64,000 nucleotides of DNA from Thalassia testudinum. Its lineage: Eukaryota; Streptophyta; Magnoliopsida; Alismatales; Hydrocharitaceae. The first letter of the stretch is position 1. Each line of letters starts with the position of its first letter. The translations under genes were made by a program, and so were the position numbers. Below, piece after piece: positions 34,866 to 45,923 of this stretch. The stretch spans positions 63,166,001 through 63,230,000 of the forward strand of contig JAZHRO010000012.1 of assembly GCA_037157565.1 (NCBI GenBank). Direction: 5' to 3'. Below the pieces are notes generated by a model. That model ran no database searches. It saw only the letters and a list, made by a program, of their open reading frames with translations, and was not told where the DNA came from.

Positions 34866-36299
34866 ATGATCAAACCCATACATGTATAAGGGGAATAACT
34901 TCATGCAACAACTACACTATTATGCTCATGATCCACCCCATTCGTTTTGCACAAGATTAATGACAACTTCACTTGTTGTCACAAGCAACCAAAACCTTAC
35001 TAGCATACACAAGAAGTAGGTTACTTCCCTACCTAATGTTTTTGCTACAAGACCTTTTCGTGAAAGCTCTTAGTGGTGTGGTGTGGTTCTTTTGTGCAGT
35101 CCTCGACTTGAGATTTAACATCAAAATTGTATGATCTACATTAATCTCGCATAGATTAAGAGGAGGAATCCAAATCCAAGCCTTTGCTTGCCCAAAGGTC
35201 GGACATGCAACGAAAATATCACCACCCATGGAATCCTCAACCCCAAAGAGAGAGGAATGGAGCTCGATACCTTAAATCCAAGCTTAGTTGAAGATGGTGG
35301 AGCTCTCTTCTTCCCCGAAGCTTCAGTAGGCAAGCTCTTTGCACCACATCAAATCTTCTCCACCTAACAATGGTGGACCCTCCTCTCTCAGTGCAACAAA
35401 GGCAAGGGAATGTGTCAGAAATGAGGGAGATCCTATAGGCCTCCATGGACATTATCTCATTTAAGGTGGGAATAATTTTTGGTGACCCTTCCCTTTTCTC
35501 CTCTTAATTCCCACCTCACTTCAAATATTTTTCTCTTACTTGTTGGCACCTTTCTATGAGAGGTTTTGGTATTGAAATTTCTCTAAGGATTAAGCATAGT
35601 TATAAACTTTACCTTTTAACTCTAAGGTTGGTTATACCTTTAATAAGAGTCAGGTGATCTCTCATTTCCTAGCCTAAGTAATTAAAATCATTATTCTTAT
35701 TAGTGGATTAATTTTCCTTTATACCCCCAAAACCCTTTAACTATGATATAATTAGCAATGGAATCTCATGGTTATAGATGAAAATGTCGCTACAAAATCA
35801 TTGCTCATGCCATATTTTCTAATAGTGTTTGCTCTAGTTTATCGTGTCAGATTTTATCCTTGTTCTATGTAAATGTTTATTTTTCATTTTAGAGTATAGG
35901 CGTCAGATGCAAAATAAAAAAATTCGACCTGTGTAAGAGATCTGCGTGTACAAAACTCCTGAAATAAGCATTCATTTATCTAAAACGGCAGAAGAAAATG
36001 AGTCGTGGTATATTCAAGAAAATTGGCTTAATTTTTTTCTCTCTCTTTCTCTCTGCCTATTGTCAGGGACATTTTAAGGAGTTCTCAAAAAGCTTACGAT
36101 ACGAGACAGTAAGAAACCAAGAATGAAGCCCGGACAAAAGTGTACTGATTTGAAGAAGAAAAGGTATTTTATCTGCAAGCTTAAATTGTAATGTAGTAAG
36201 AGAAGCACGTGGGTACTTCCGCGAGATTTATTTAAGGCGGATTGGTTCGTGGAATCTTTTTCCGTGACAATCACTTAATTCCGAGGCCGCGGGTTCGGA
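34866..36299. other. Intergenic region, nothing recognised
   Basis: Moderately AT-rich sequence with only short open frames and no recognisable domain. A CT-rich run lies near 36040-36060. Confidence 0.5.
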
Positions 36300-36329
36300 A
36301 ATTTAAAAGTAAGTGCAAAAGTTAGAACG

Positions 36330-37110
36330 TGGCTATCATTTAATGTATATATTTATATATAAAAATAAATATTCGTATACGAGGGGATCTATTATTATTA
36401 AAATTAGTAAGAAATTATTTTTGTGTAGATGTAAATTATTAAAATTATTTTTAAAATAATTTTACATCGATACAAAATAATTACTTTATACTCATATAAT
36501 CTTTATATCGATGTAAAATTATTTTTTATTTTTAAAATAATTTTATACGATTGTAATTTTATTTTAAACTACTTTATATCGGTAAAATCTTACTTTTCAT
36601 TGGTGTAAAATTAAATTTCAAATGTTACTTCACCTATTAAAAGTGATTTTTATATTTGAAAGGTGATTTTTCATCTTAAGATTTAAGGTTTAAAATCCTA
36701 AATCCTAAATCCTAAAGTGAAAACCTAATTCTAATACGAGAAATAATTTTTTATAAACCTAAACCTTAAACCTTAAATCATAAAACTATAAGTCAAAATA
36801 AATTTGCATAAGTATAAAATCACTTTGTACGACTAAAATGATTGTACCAATGTAAAATGAGATTATACTACCGTAAAGATACCTTACGATAATTTATCAT
36901 CAATATAAAATTATTTTTCACCACTACAAAATCATCTAAAATAATTTATCACTGTTACAAATTTGTTTATCATCATTACATGGTTATTTATCACATATAT
37001 ATTTTAATTCAAAATATTATGATAACTTTTTTAAATATAATTAAATTTATCACCTAACAAATGTTACGTTATTTCATTTATTTATATTAAATACCCATTA
37101 TCAAATATAC
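36330..37110. repeat. Foldback-like AT-rich repeat, copy 1
   Basis: It is made of many imperfect inverted pieces such as TGTAAAATTATTTT and GTGATTTTTCATCTTA. It shares an ordered series of blocks with 47890-48700: GTGTAAAATTAAATTTCAA, TTCACCTATTAAAAGTGATTT, a telomere-like CCTAAATCCTAAATCC run, ATAAACCTAAACC, and CACTTTGTACGAC. It is probably a non-autonomous DNA transposon of foldback type. No transposase is visible. Confidence 0.65.
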
Positions 37111-37639
37111 TCACACTCACATCACTTCATTTATCACAATAACAAGATTACCACAAATTTATCCACGATATTTTTTACATCACCAATTACATTTCCCTAC
37201 TTCTATTTTACTAATTCTAAACTCGCGAGGTTGCTCTATTATTACCCTTCGTTGACTTAAACCACCGCGAGGAAAAAGAAAACAATTTTGCAATCATTGT
37301 AAATTATTGGCTACATCTAGCATTTCCTAATTCTTTATTACGTATGGGGCGATGCACGCGAGGGAACGAACTGAAGCGGACGACAAGTACTTTCGAACTC
37401 CACGAATACCATGTCAAAATGTTCAAAAAATAAATAAATAACATCAAAAATGTAAATCTTACGGACTGTTTGTAATTTTCTCTCATGGTTTGTAATTTAG
37501 CATCTAGGATTTCGGATATAGGAAACTTAAATGTTAAATATTAAAGATTAAATTTTAAATTGTAAGATGAAAAATTATTTTTAATAAATGAAGAGTCACT
37601 TAGAATAAAAGAAAATCGATTAAAAATTAAAATTTTTTG

Positions 37640-38400
37640 ATGTATTTTTATTTTTAATTGATGTATTTTAATTTTAAATTTGTACAAATTAAAATAAATT
37701 GATTAAATATAAAAATATACCAATATATCTTATTTGATGAAAACTCATGTTGTAAGATATATTGCAACGTATATTTTCCTACCTACATACATATACTTTT
37801 CTCTTCATCTATTTAGGCAAATATCACTTTTTTACCTTCAAAAATATGTTCTCCTTCTTTGAAGGATGTGGATATTCATGTAATCTACTCCTTCGAATCA
37901 ATTAAGTTTATCTTTACAAATAAGAAATAAAAAAACTAAGGCCAAAGGCAACTTTCATGTTTATTTATGTTATAAAAATGACTTTTAGGTTATGGATCAT
38001 TTAGAATTGAATTTTTTTAATATTTTTTTATTTTTTATTGTTGTATTTGGATTTTGAATTTATGAAAATTTTAAATAAATTGATTAAATATAAAAATCCA
38101 CCCATATATCTTATTTGATGGAAACTCATGTTGTAAAATATATTGCAACGTACATTTTTCTACCTACATCCATATACTTTCTTCTTCATCTATTTGGGCA
38201 AATATCACTTTTTTCCTTCAAAAATATGTTCTCCTTCTTTGAAGGATGTGGATATTCATGTAATCTACTCCTTCGAATCAATTAAGTCTATCTTTGTAAA
38301 AAAAAAAAAAAAACTAAGGCCAAAGACAACTTCCATGTTTATTTATGTTATAAAAATGACCTTTAGGTTACGGATCATTCAGAATTGAATGATAATTGAA
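37640..38400. repeat. 380-bp tandem duplication
   Basis: The two halves (about 37640-38020 and 38020-38400) match through most of their length, for example GAAGGATGTGGATATTCATG at 37861 and 38241. The second copy has a poly(A) run of 16 near 38298. The content is AT-rich and non-coding. It is likely a local duplication, not an LTR pair. Confidence 0.85.
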
Positions 38401-38929
38401 TCGAATATTGGCCTTCTCCGTCACTTTGCTCCGGCAGACAAGTGAGACCATGACCAACTCGCTCGATAGGGACCCTCTAAGTAGACGATAACAATTGGAG
38501 TAACAAGGTTTGTAATTCCCCATGTGAGTTATAATAATAATCATCACAGGCTCAATCAACATCCGTTGGTCATGTACGATTTTGTCGGTTTAAATATTTT
38601 TTCAAGGAGTGATATTTGTGTACGTCTACGTAGTGGTCTTACCCGAGGATGATCAAAAGGCCACACGCAAAGGAACGTATGAACACGTGTAGATGTGCAC
38701 CTGACAGCTTGCGTTGAAGTACATAAGAGTTCGATAATCTTGAGGGAAATTCTAATACAACTGTGCATTCTCATTGTTTGGAGGAAAGGTGCCAAAAACA
38801 AACTCCCATGATCTTTTGAATAATGAAAGGTTCACTTTCTTCTTGAATAATGAAAAGTACTCATGATTGCTTCTTCTTTTTTTTTTTTTTTTAAGTAAAA
38901 AATAATAAATCTTTACCCTCTTTAATTTA

Positions 38930-39300
38930 CGACCTCGATAACCTATGATACATCTACAGATATTCGAAGCACTCAAACTCCTGTTGGAAAGCAAACGTGC
39001 ATTCCTCTCTTTTCAAATATGCCATAACACAGCACAAAGAGTCTTGCTCAACTTCGACGTTGCTTCGCCGCTTCCACAACCCACGTCATTCATTTGGGGT
39101 ATGGAGGAGGAACCACAGAAGGAATTTTGCTGCGTCGCGAAGAGCATCGTCAACCAAACTTCCATGTTGTAAGTGCACTTGAAAAATAGGTGTTCAACCA
39201 TATATATCCTCATCTTGCTCGCCAAGGTAGCAGCTAGAGGAGTGGTCAAAAATTCCATGTCTGTAGAGTAGCCTCTTTCGTAAAGGCAACAGTAAGTACT
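38930..39300 (-). pseudogene. LINE fragment: RT-associated zinc-binding region
   Basis: The minus strand reads HLFFKCTYNMEVW (about 39190-39150) and, downstream, LCAVLWHI, a stop, then KERNARLLSNR (about 39030-38985). HLFF-x-C and W-KERN-R are the landmarks of the zf-RVT region of plant L1-type LINEs; the stop TGA replaces the usual Trp. RT and the RNase H tail are not seen, so this is a short relic. Confidence 0.7.
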
Positions 39301-39476
39301 AGGGAGGTTATCAAGAGAATATTTGTGAAGAATCCCATATTAAGTTTTGTCATCTCATCGCTTTCGGTTAATTTACCATGCAAGCCAACAAATTCAAGTT
39401 AACAAGTATGAAAGAGGGAATACCTCTTGTATGTGTTTACTTAGTAAGAGGAGATATTTCTATTGGTGTTTATTTA

Positions 39477-39787
39477 GGGCCTATTTATTTCATAAGATAA
39501 ATTTTAAAGGATAAATTTTGTAAGTGATGAAATTGAAGGATAAATTCAGGATAAATTGATTTTGGTGTTTGAAAAAGGTATAGGTCAAATCATAGCATAA
39601 ATAGGGGCATTTTAGTGGGATAAGTAAGGTTGATATCTCACAAGGGGAGGAATAAATTTATCCTACCTCTTACCTGGAATAAATTTATCCCATGTTTTGA
39701 GACTCTCCACTAAGATAACTTTATTCCCGAGATTAAACTTATCAAATATAAGATAAATTATTATATCCCACGTAACCAAAAAGTCCT
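39477..39787. mobile_element. Possible MITE (hAT/PIF-like ends)
   Basis: The left end GGGCCTATTTATTTCATAAG and the right end, reading inward GGACTTTTTGGTTACGTGGG, form an imperfect terminal inverted repeat of a kind common in plant MITEs. The interior has repeated GATAAATTTATCC-type pieces. No clear target duplication was found. Confidence 0.45.
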
Positions 39788-40433
39788 TAGTGAATTAAAA
39801 AGATGGGATATCCATGAAGCTAATACACCGGGGCGTTGAAAGCAAAGGATATCATTTAGTTTTTGGGTATCCCCAAATGAACCACAGGTTTACATATCTT
39901 TTGCTAAATTAGTGTAAAATTTTTAGGAGACATCCTCTTAAAGTTGGGATTATCTTTTATTCAAGGGGATATGCATTTTAAATAGTGTTAAAAGGTGTCA
40001 ATCCATGGAAATTCTTGTGAATATCCATCGTTAAAACACGTTGTCAAGGCCTTTGAACTTCACTAGCATCAATCATTAATTTCTTTCTTCAACAACTTAA
40101 CTAGAAAGGCACCAAATCAGTGTTCTCTACTCCAATGATTATGAGATTCTATTATTCCAATGACTAGCTAAGCCATGTAGATAGCTTTTCTTGTCGGAAC
40201 AACACCCAATAAAAGGTGCAATGTGGCCCATTCAAAGGATGCATGAATGCTATTGGCATCTTTGGGATCAATGCAAGTGCAAAGCACACACATGATCTTA
40301 TGAAAGAGATTAGTCCTCACTCTCTCTCCTTGCATTGCAACTAAGCATATAAAAGACAAATCTTTGTTATGTTTTCCATCAAGGCATGAGCATCAAGGGA
40401 GTTGAGGAAGGAAATTAGTTACCTACCACAATA
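39788..40433. other. Intergenic region, nothing recognised
   Basis: AT-rich with short open frames only; none resembles a known domain. Confidence 0.5.
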
Positions 40434-40673
40434 CTTTTTTTTTTTTAATCTGAAAAGGGGTCCTCGAATTTCTTGCTTGTCATGAAACATCTCCGTGATC
40501 GTAGCCACGGCCATTCTTCAATGTCGAATCAAGGATGGCTGGATATAGATTGTCACCCCCACACCCCCACAACTCTATGTGTATATGGGCAAGCTCGAAA
40601 GATTCGAACCCAACACCCTACACAAGAAGTTCTTTATGAGGATGAGTGACACCAACTATGCTACTCTATCCCA
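40434..40673 (-). mobile_element. tRNA-derived SINE with target duplications
   Basis: Read on the minus strand it starts GGGATAGAGTAGCATAGTTGG, which includes a Pol III A box (TAGCATAGTTGG). About 45 bases later comes GGTTCGAATC, a B box. The body ends in a poly(A) tail, seen as the T run at 40435-40446. The flanks CAATACTTTT (left, merging into the T run) and CAATACCTTTT (right, about 40672-40682) are a target duplication. Length is about 235 bp, normal for plant SINEs. Confidence 0.75.
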
Positions 40674-40682
40674 ATACCTTTT

Positions 40683-41840
40683 GCACCATCGCTTTGGGTA
40701 ACCTTAACCCCCATCATCTCTAACAAAAAGTACACGTTGAAAGCTTGGACGTATGCACGTCCATAAATTAGATCATATGTCCTTTCTATAGCCAACACAA
40801 TGTCATCAAAATACCATCATGCATATCGTTCAATTAATGCATTGGGGAACCGTTCAAGACCAATTTACATTGTGGGTAAGATAGTTTGTATTCGTATTTG
40901 TACAACATGAGCCATCACATCTTTGTATTTACTTTGTAGGAGAGCTTGGGGAGTGTAGGGTGAGGTTAAGTCACTTATTCAAATGAAGGTGTAACTTGTT
41001 TATAACCACTCTTGAGATACGATATGGGCTAAGGATCTATTGGAAGGAAGGATATTATAGGCTTTCTCGTGGTACGGCTATGCATGTTTACCTAGAAAGT
41101 AGGTTAAGAGAGAAATTAAGTTAAAAAAATGTAACGGCTTGAGTTTAAATTTGAATCTTATTGAATATGTACCTGGTGCATCTAAAGTAACCAAAATACA
41201 TAAATTTAAATTATCAAATATTAATTTCTAATCCTTTATGATTTACAGCATATTTTCATAAGTTTACCTTGTAAGATTATTTTTTAAGAGACGAAAGAGA
41301 TACGGATAACCTTCTTACAAAAATAGGAGTTAACCTCTGAGGATGTTTTGGGTAATGAACAAGCTCACGAAATAACCAATCATGTGGTGGTGCCGTCACA
41401 CCCAAGCATCAAATAAACTCACATTTCTCAACGTGACCACAGGTACCCATAGATGCACCATGTGATCGTGTGTGTGTGTGTGTCTACGTATCCAAATTAC
41501 AAGACCTTGCCCATCCCAACCCCAGATATATTCCAATTTCCGAATCCACCCAACCCCCTCCACCTCTGGGACCTCCCCCATCGCAAGGAGGAAGGGACAC
41601 TACTTGCATGCAAATTTGCCTCCCCTGTCTGACCACCAGTCTCCTCTCAGGACTCCCACAGGTACCACGAGTTGGAAGGGAAGGGTTGCTATTGCTATTG
41701 CTATTTACTATTGGTACCCACCACCGCCCCCCCACCCCTTCTTTTAAAACTCCCTTTTAGAAACCCCCCCCCCCCTCCTCCCACCTCCCTTCCCCTCCTT
41801 CCTCTCCACACCCCACACGCACTCCAAACAGAGCACCGCA
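40683..41840. other. Upstream intergenic region of the HIPP gene
   Basis: No other gene is seen. A (GT)n microsatellite lies at about 41467-41483. From 41500 the composition shifts to C/T-rich, ending in a CT/CA-rich stretch just before the start codon, typical of a plant 5' UTR. I see no convincing TATA box. Confidence 0.5.
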
Positions 41841-42954
41841 ATGGCCTCAGCTGAAGCAGAAACAGAGCCTCTCAAATACCAAGTAACCCCTCTCTCCTCC
41901 CCCGCCTCTCCCCTCTTATTCATGCCTTAACATCCCTATTCTAACTTGGGTTTCTTCTTCCAACACAGACGTGGGTCCTGAAGGTCTCCATCCACTGCGA
42001 CGGCTGCAAGAGAAAGGTCAAGAAGGTGCTGCAGAGCATCGATGGTATACCACATGTTAACTATTCTCTTCCTCCTTAATAAACCACTTCTTCCGTACCT
42101 CAAGTTTTGGGTTTACTTCTTTCTCACGTTTCCCCACAGGGGTCTACACCACGGTGGTCGACATGCAACAGCAGAAGGTTACCGTGACAGGAAACATCGA
42201 CCCGGGGCTCCTCGTCAAGCGCCTCTTCCGCACCGGTAAGCACGCAGAGCTTTGCCAACCACCTCCCAAGAAGGAGAACAGCACCAAGAAGGGGAAGGAG
42301 ACGGACAACAGCAACAACAACAAGAACAAGAAGTCCAATGCGCCACAACCCAAAGAGAAGGACCCAAAGGCCGAGGCTGCGACGACGAAGCCCGCGAACG
42401 CGCAGGCCCCCAAGGCCAACAAAGGTGGCGCGAAGGAGAAGGAGAAGCCTCCGAAGTGCGAGGAGGAGGAGGAGGAGGAGTTGGAGCAGAAGCCCAAGGA
42501 GGAGAAGGAGAAGGGGGGTGGTGGTGGTGGTGGTGGAGAGGGGAAGAGGAAGGAGAAGAAGGGTGGTGGCGGTGGTGGTGCTCCAAAGGAGAGCAGTGGA
42601 GGTGAATGGGCGAAGGCAGAGGCCACTGTGGGGAAAGGTGGTGGTGGTGGTGGAAATAACACCGGTTACACAGGCGGTGGCGTGGCGCCAAGTAATAGCC
42701 TTATGGAGCAAATCTACCGGCAATTCCCGGTGTACACCGTGAGCTACAACATGGCCCAGCCGGCGCCGGCGAATTACACGTACTACGCGGCCCCGACGCA
42801 CGAGACCGCCTTCCACAGTTACGCCTACGGGCCGCCCCCGCCGCCGACGACGACGACGACCGGGGGCGCCCGGCTGCCCATCACCAGTGGAAGCGGCAGC
42901 TACTTTGATGTGCTCTTTAGCGACGAGAACGCGAATGCCTGTAGTGTTATGTGA
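41841..42954 (+). CDS. Heavy-metal-associated isoprenylated plant protein (HIPP)
   Basis: Exons are 41841-41882, 41969-42044 and 42140-42954. Introns of 86 and 95 bp have GT-AG ends, and the 933-base coding sequence gives 310 residues. Residues 15-75 form a heavy-metal-associated (HMA) domain with the metal-binding pair in HCDGC (Cys24, Cys27), followed by the [13 protein letters not shown] block typical of this family. The middle (about 80-190) is a Lys/Glu/Gly-rich low-complexity linker. The C-terminal 100 residues are Pro/Tyr/Thr-rich. The protein ends CSVM, a CaaX farnesylation signal. Family knowledge: HIPPs bind metals such as Cu, Zn or Cd and attach to membranes or act in the nucleus. 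The start was chosen because it is the first ATG giving the short first exon usual in this family. It appears intact and is the only confident gene here. Its GC-rich third exon contrasts with the AT-rich surroundings. Confidence 0.95.
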
Positions 42955-43547
42955 GAGTTTGGTGTTTTTAGTGATGTTTGGAGTTTGTCGTGAGATGTTT
43001 TGTTGCTATTGCCTAATTTGCCATGCGATGTTGTTGGTTGTTTCGAGTTGGTGTAAGATAAAGTGGAGTTGAGTTGGAAGTGTTTAGTTGGAGCTTATAC
43101 TACTCGTGTAAGTTGAGGCTGAGCTGTGTGGGGTTCGCAATGGAAATGGTATGGAAGGAGAGAGCTTTTTAAAGTGGTTATCTGCTCCTTTTTTCCTCTT
43201 CTATTTTTTTTATCTTTTTTTTGTTTTGCCTTTAATTTTTTCTACCCTTTTCTTTGCTTCTAGGTGGATTAGCTAGGGATGGAGGGAAACGGGAGTACCT
43301 TTTCACTTTAGGTTTTGGGGTTCTAGGTTTGATTTTTCGTGTGAGTGTGTGTGTTTTGGGCGATGATGATGAGGTTGGGGGGTTTTTGCTACTTTAGCAT
43401 GTCATTATGGTTTTGGTGTCTTTTGAGGGATGGGGGTGGTGACTCATTTGTCACTCTCCTTGTAATCTAAACTTTAGGATGTTATCAAGGGGGAAAAAAT
43501 GTGTTTGGTCTTTGTGACCATTTGAAGCTTTTGGAATGAGATTTGGT
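42955..43547 (+). other. Probable 3' UTR and downstream region of the HIPP gene
   Basis: The first 250 bases are G/T-rich and include GATAAAGTGG near 43058, a weak poly(A)-signal-like element. No canonical AATAAA is seen close by. No further gene is recognised. Confidence 0.4.

Positions 43548-43596
<49 letters not shown>
43548..43596. repeat. 49-base G homopolymer
   Basis: An uninterrupted G run, followed by TGGGGGG. It is extreme for a plant genome and may be inaccurate in length because such runs are hard to sequence. Confidence 0.9.
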
Positions 43597-43597
<1 letters not shown>

Positions 43598-43602
43598 GGG
43601 GG

Positions 43603-45500
43603 GATTGATCTTTTTATAACCTTAAAAATGACCCTAAATTTGGATTAGAAAAGGGATGTGCAAATACTCCACCGAGATGTGGTGGTATTTGACAAAGAAG
43701 AAAAAAATATAGAAGTTTTTTTGGGATCCCACAAATAGTCTTTTTTTGGCCTTTTCATGATTATATGGATCCGTTGAGAAATCTGTGACCCAACATATCT
43801 CCCACGATCTAATCCTTAACAGCACTTTTGGATGTCTTCCTACCCTGCTTAAGACTACTACTTCAGAAAAATAGTCCATTGGGGTAGAAGAGGACAACAA
43901 GTAGAGGGGTTGGCTTCGGTGTTGGATTGAGTGAGGTTGTTCATTTGCCATAATCGGCCCTTAAAAGGGAGAGTGCAGAGCCTATTAGGCTGCTTCCCTG
44001 TTCGGGAATTCCCAATTTGATCCCTGATAAATAATTAATCTCTGGTTTCACACCATGTGATCACCTGACAACGGTTCCCATGGGTTGCCTTAGATTGCAT
44101 CATGTTGACCACCTTCCAATTCAAATACCATCGACGATCTCCTGATTAGAGGTGCGGTTGGGGGAATGATTAAGATGTAACATCCGTTTCTTGGTTAAAA
44201 AAATAGGCCAATTTAGTTGGCAGTTCATACAATATATTGAACATTGCCGACCATCTTGAGTGTCCAGATCCCATCTCTCTCTTATTTTCGGCCTCGATCT
44301 TCGACGAGATCTTAGGATCCAGAAGCCTATTCTTCTCCCTTAGATTATACTTAATTTAATCACTTCCTCCTGTTCTCTTATAAGGCATGGCGAAGAATTT
44401 GCACATGATGGTCAAGAAATGTGCTTCTTCGTATTTGGTTCGAAAAATAAATTACCAATCCAATCCTTGTTTTTGGACTTGATTTAGAAAATTATATCTT
44501 TTTCTTCCTTTTCAACTATGCATGACGGACCATCTAGCTAGTAATTGATATATCAACCATCAAATCCTTATTGTTTTAAGGGTTAATTATTTTGAGAGGT
44601 TAATCTATTAAAAGGGAGGTTAATTTTCGTTTACTTAACTATTTAACTCCTCATTTGATAATTTAGATTTGGTCACTTTAATACGGATTTATCTAACATT
44701 AATTTCAACTGGTGTTAAACACTAGTTTTAATTAGTGTTAGTTAAATCCATATTAAAATCATACGCCATTCATGCCTCTAACAACCTTCATATTTCATAT
44801 TCATAATACCATTATCAAGTAAACATCATATGAGTTGACACCATAACTTAATATCAATTCAAGTAAACACAAATTCATATTAACACCACTTTATAAGTAA
44901 ACACAATTGCAAGATAACACTAGTATTACATTTCTGAACATTACTTTCCTAACCCTCAAGTAAAGTAACCCTAGCTTGATTACTAAAAAGCACCATGGAT
45001 AACTAGGAACGAACGCAATTCCCATTCTACCTAAACGATATAATAATATCCTAAAAAAACTCAAGTTTAGATTAAAACAATCCAATCAATAGAAACCACA
45101 AGGCTTCGGTGGCAATATCCTATGGTATAAATCCAATCAAATAAAGGTCTCGGCTCGTCTCTCGTAGCTTGTTGCACGCTGTGCATCGCTTGTCACCCAT
45201 GAGCGATCGGGGAGGTCATGATCGTGGCACAGGGTCAGAGCGAGTTTGAGGCGTGGCGATTGGTGTGAGGTCGTGGCTTGAAGGCTTAGTGGTGGTCGAT
45301 GTGTTCGAGGTGGACAACCGTGAACGTGGTTTGGCTTGGCGTTGCGAAGATCATCGTGTTGCTTCTGCAGCGCTGGGATCGAGGCATGTGAGGCTAAGCT
45401 CATGCTAGTGCTATGATCGTGCGAAGGAGTGCAATGATCGTTGAGCAATCGTCGACTGTGGGCGATGGTTGTTTGTTGTTATAGTTGTTTCGTTTTATTG
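43603..45500. other. Intergenic region with one small hairpin
   Basis: No gene is recognised. At 44678-44703 and 44731-44756 two 26-base arms (starting TTAATACGGATTTA and ending AAATCCATATTAA) are near-perfect inverted complements. They enclose GTGTTAAACACTAG, itself a small palindrome. It may be a tiny MITE. Confidence 0.5.
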
Positions 45501-45539
45501 GAGTTGTGCAACTATTCTTTTTCTTTTTTTTTTAGTGTT

Positions 45540-45918
45540 GTTTATTTTATTTGAGGATCACGTGTGACTCCGTACTTTTCACGGTTGAGACTTTTGATGC
45601 AAGTCAGAAATCGATTTATTCAATTCTCTCGTTAGGGTGGTCTTCAACATTTTATCCCGTCGGCACTTTGCTGTATCAACGAGCGTCGGGTCACTCTTCT
45701 TCTGGAAGATCGTCTGATTTTCGAGACATTTCTTTTTTTTTCTCCTTTGTTTCTTATCTTGTTTTTTTATATTTTAACATTCTCTCATTTCTACAAAACG
45801 TAATCTCTCTCCTTCTAAGGGTGGACTTCTCTTTCTCTCCCTTCCCCTCTCAGGTACATCTTTTGTGTCGAGTTCTTCTCGATTTTAATAAAATATTCAT
45901 TCACACACGACAAAAAAA
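45540..45918 (+). other. Possible retroposon 3' end with poly(A)
   Basis: AATAAA at about 45887 is followed roughly 20 bases later by A12-13 (45911-45923), the signature of a reverse-transcribed polyadenylated RNA. The preceding TTTTGTGTCGAGTTCTTCTC region resembles plant LINE 3' ends. The open frame through it is low-complexity and Phe/Ser-rich, so I do not call a gene. No target duplication was identified. Confidence 0.35.
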
Positions 45919-45923
45919 AAAAA

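Noticed and set aside
37640..38400. Pair of LTRs
   Set aside because: The two copies abut without an internal region, primer site or TG/CA ends; a simple tandem duplication fits better.
42124..42816. Long minus-strand frames opposite the HIPP gene
   Set aside because: Antisense shadows of the GC-rich HIPP exon 3; low-complexity Leu/Ser/Pro sequence only.
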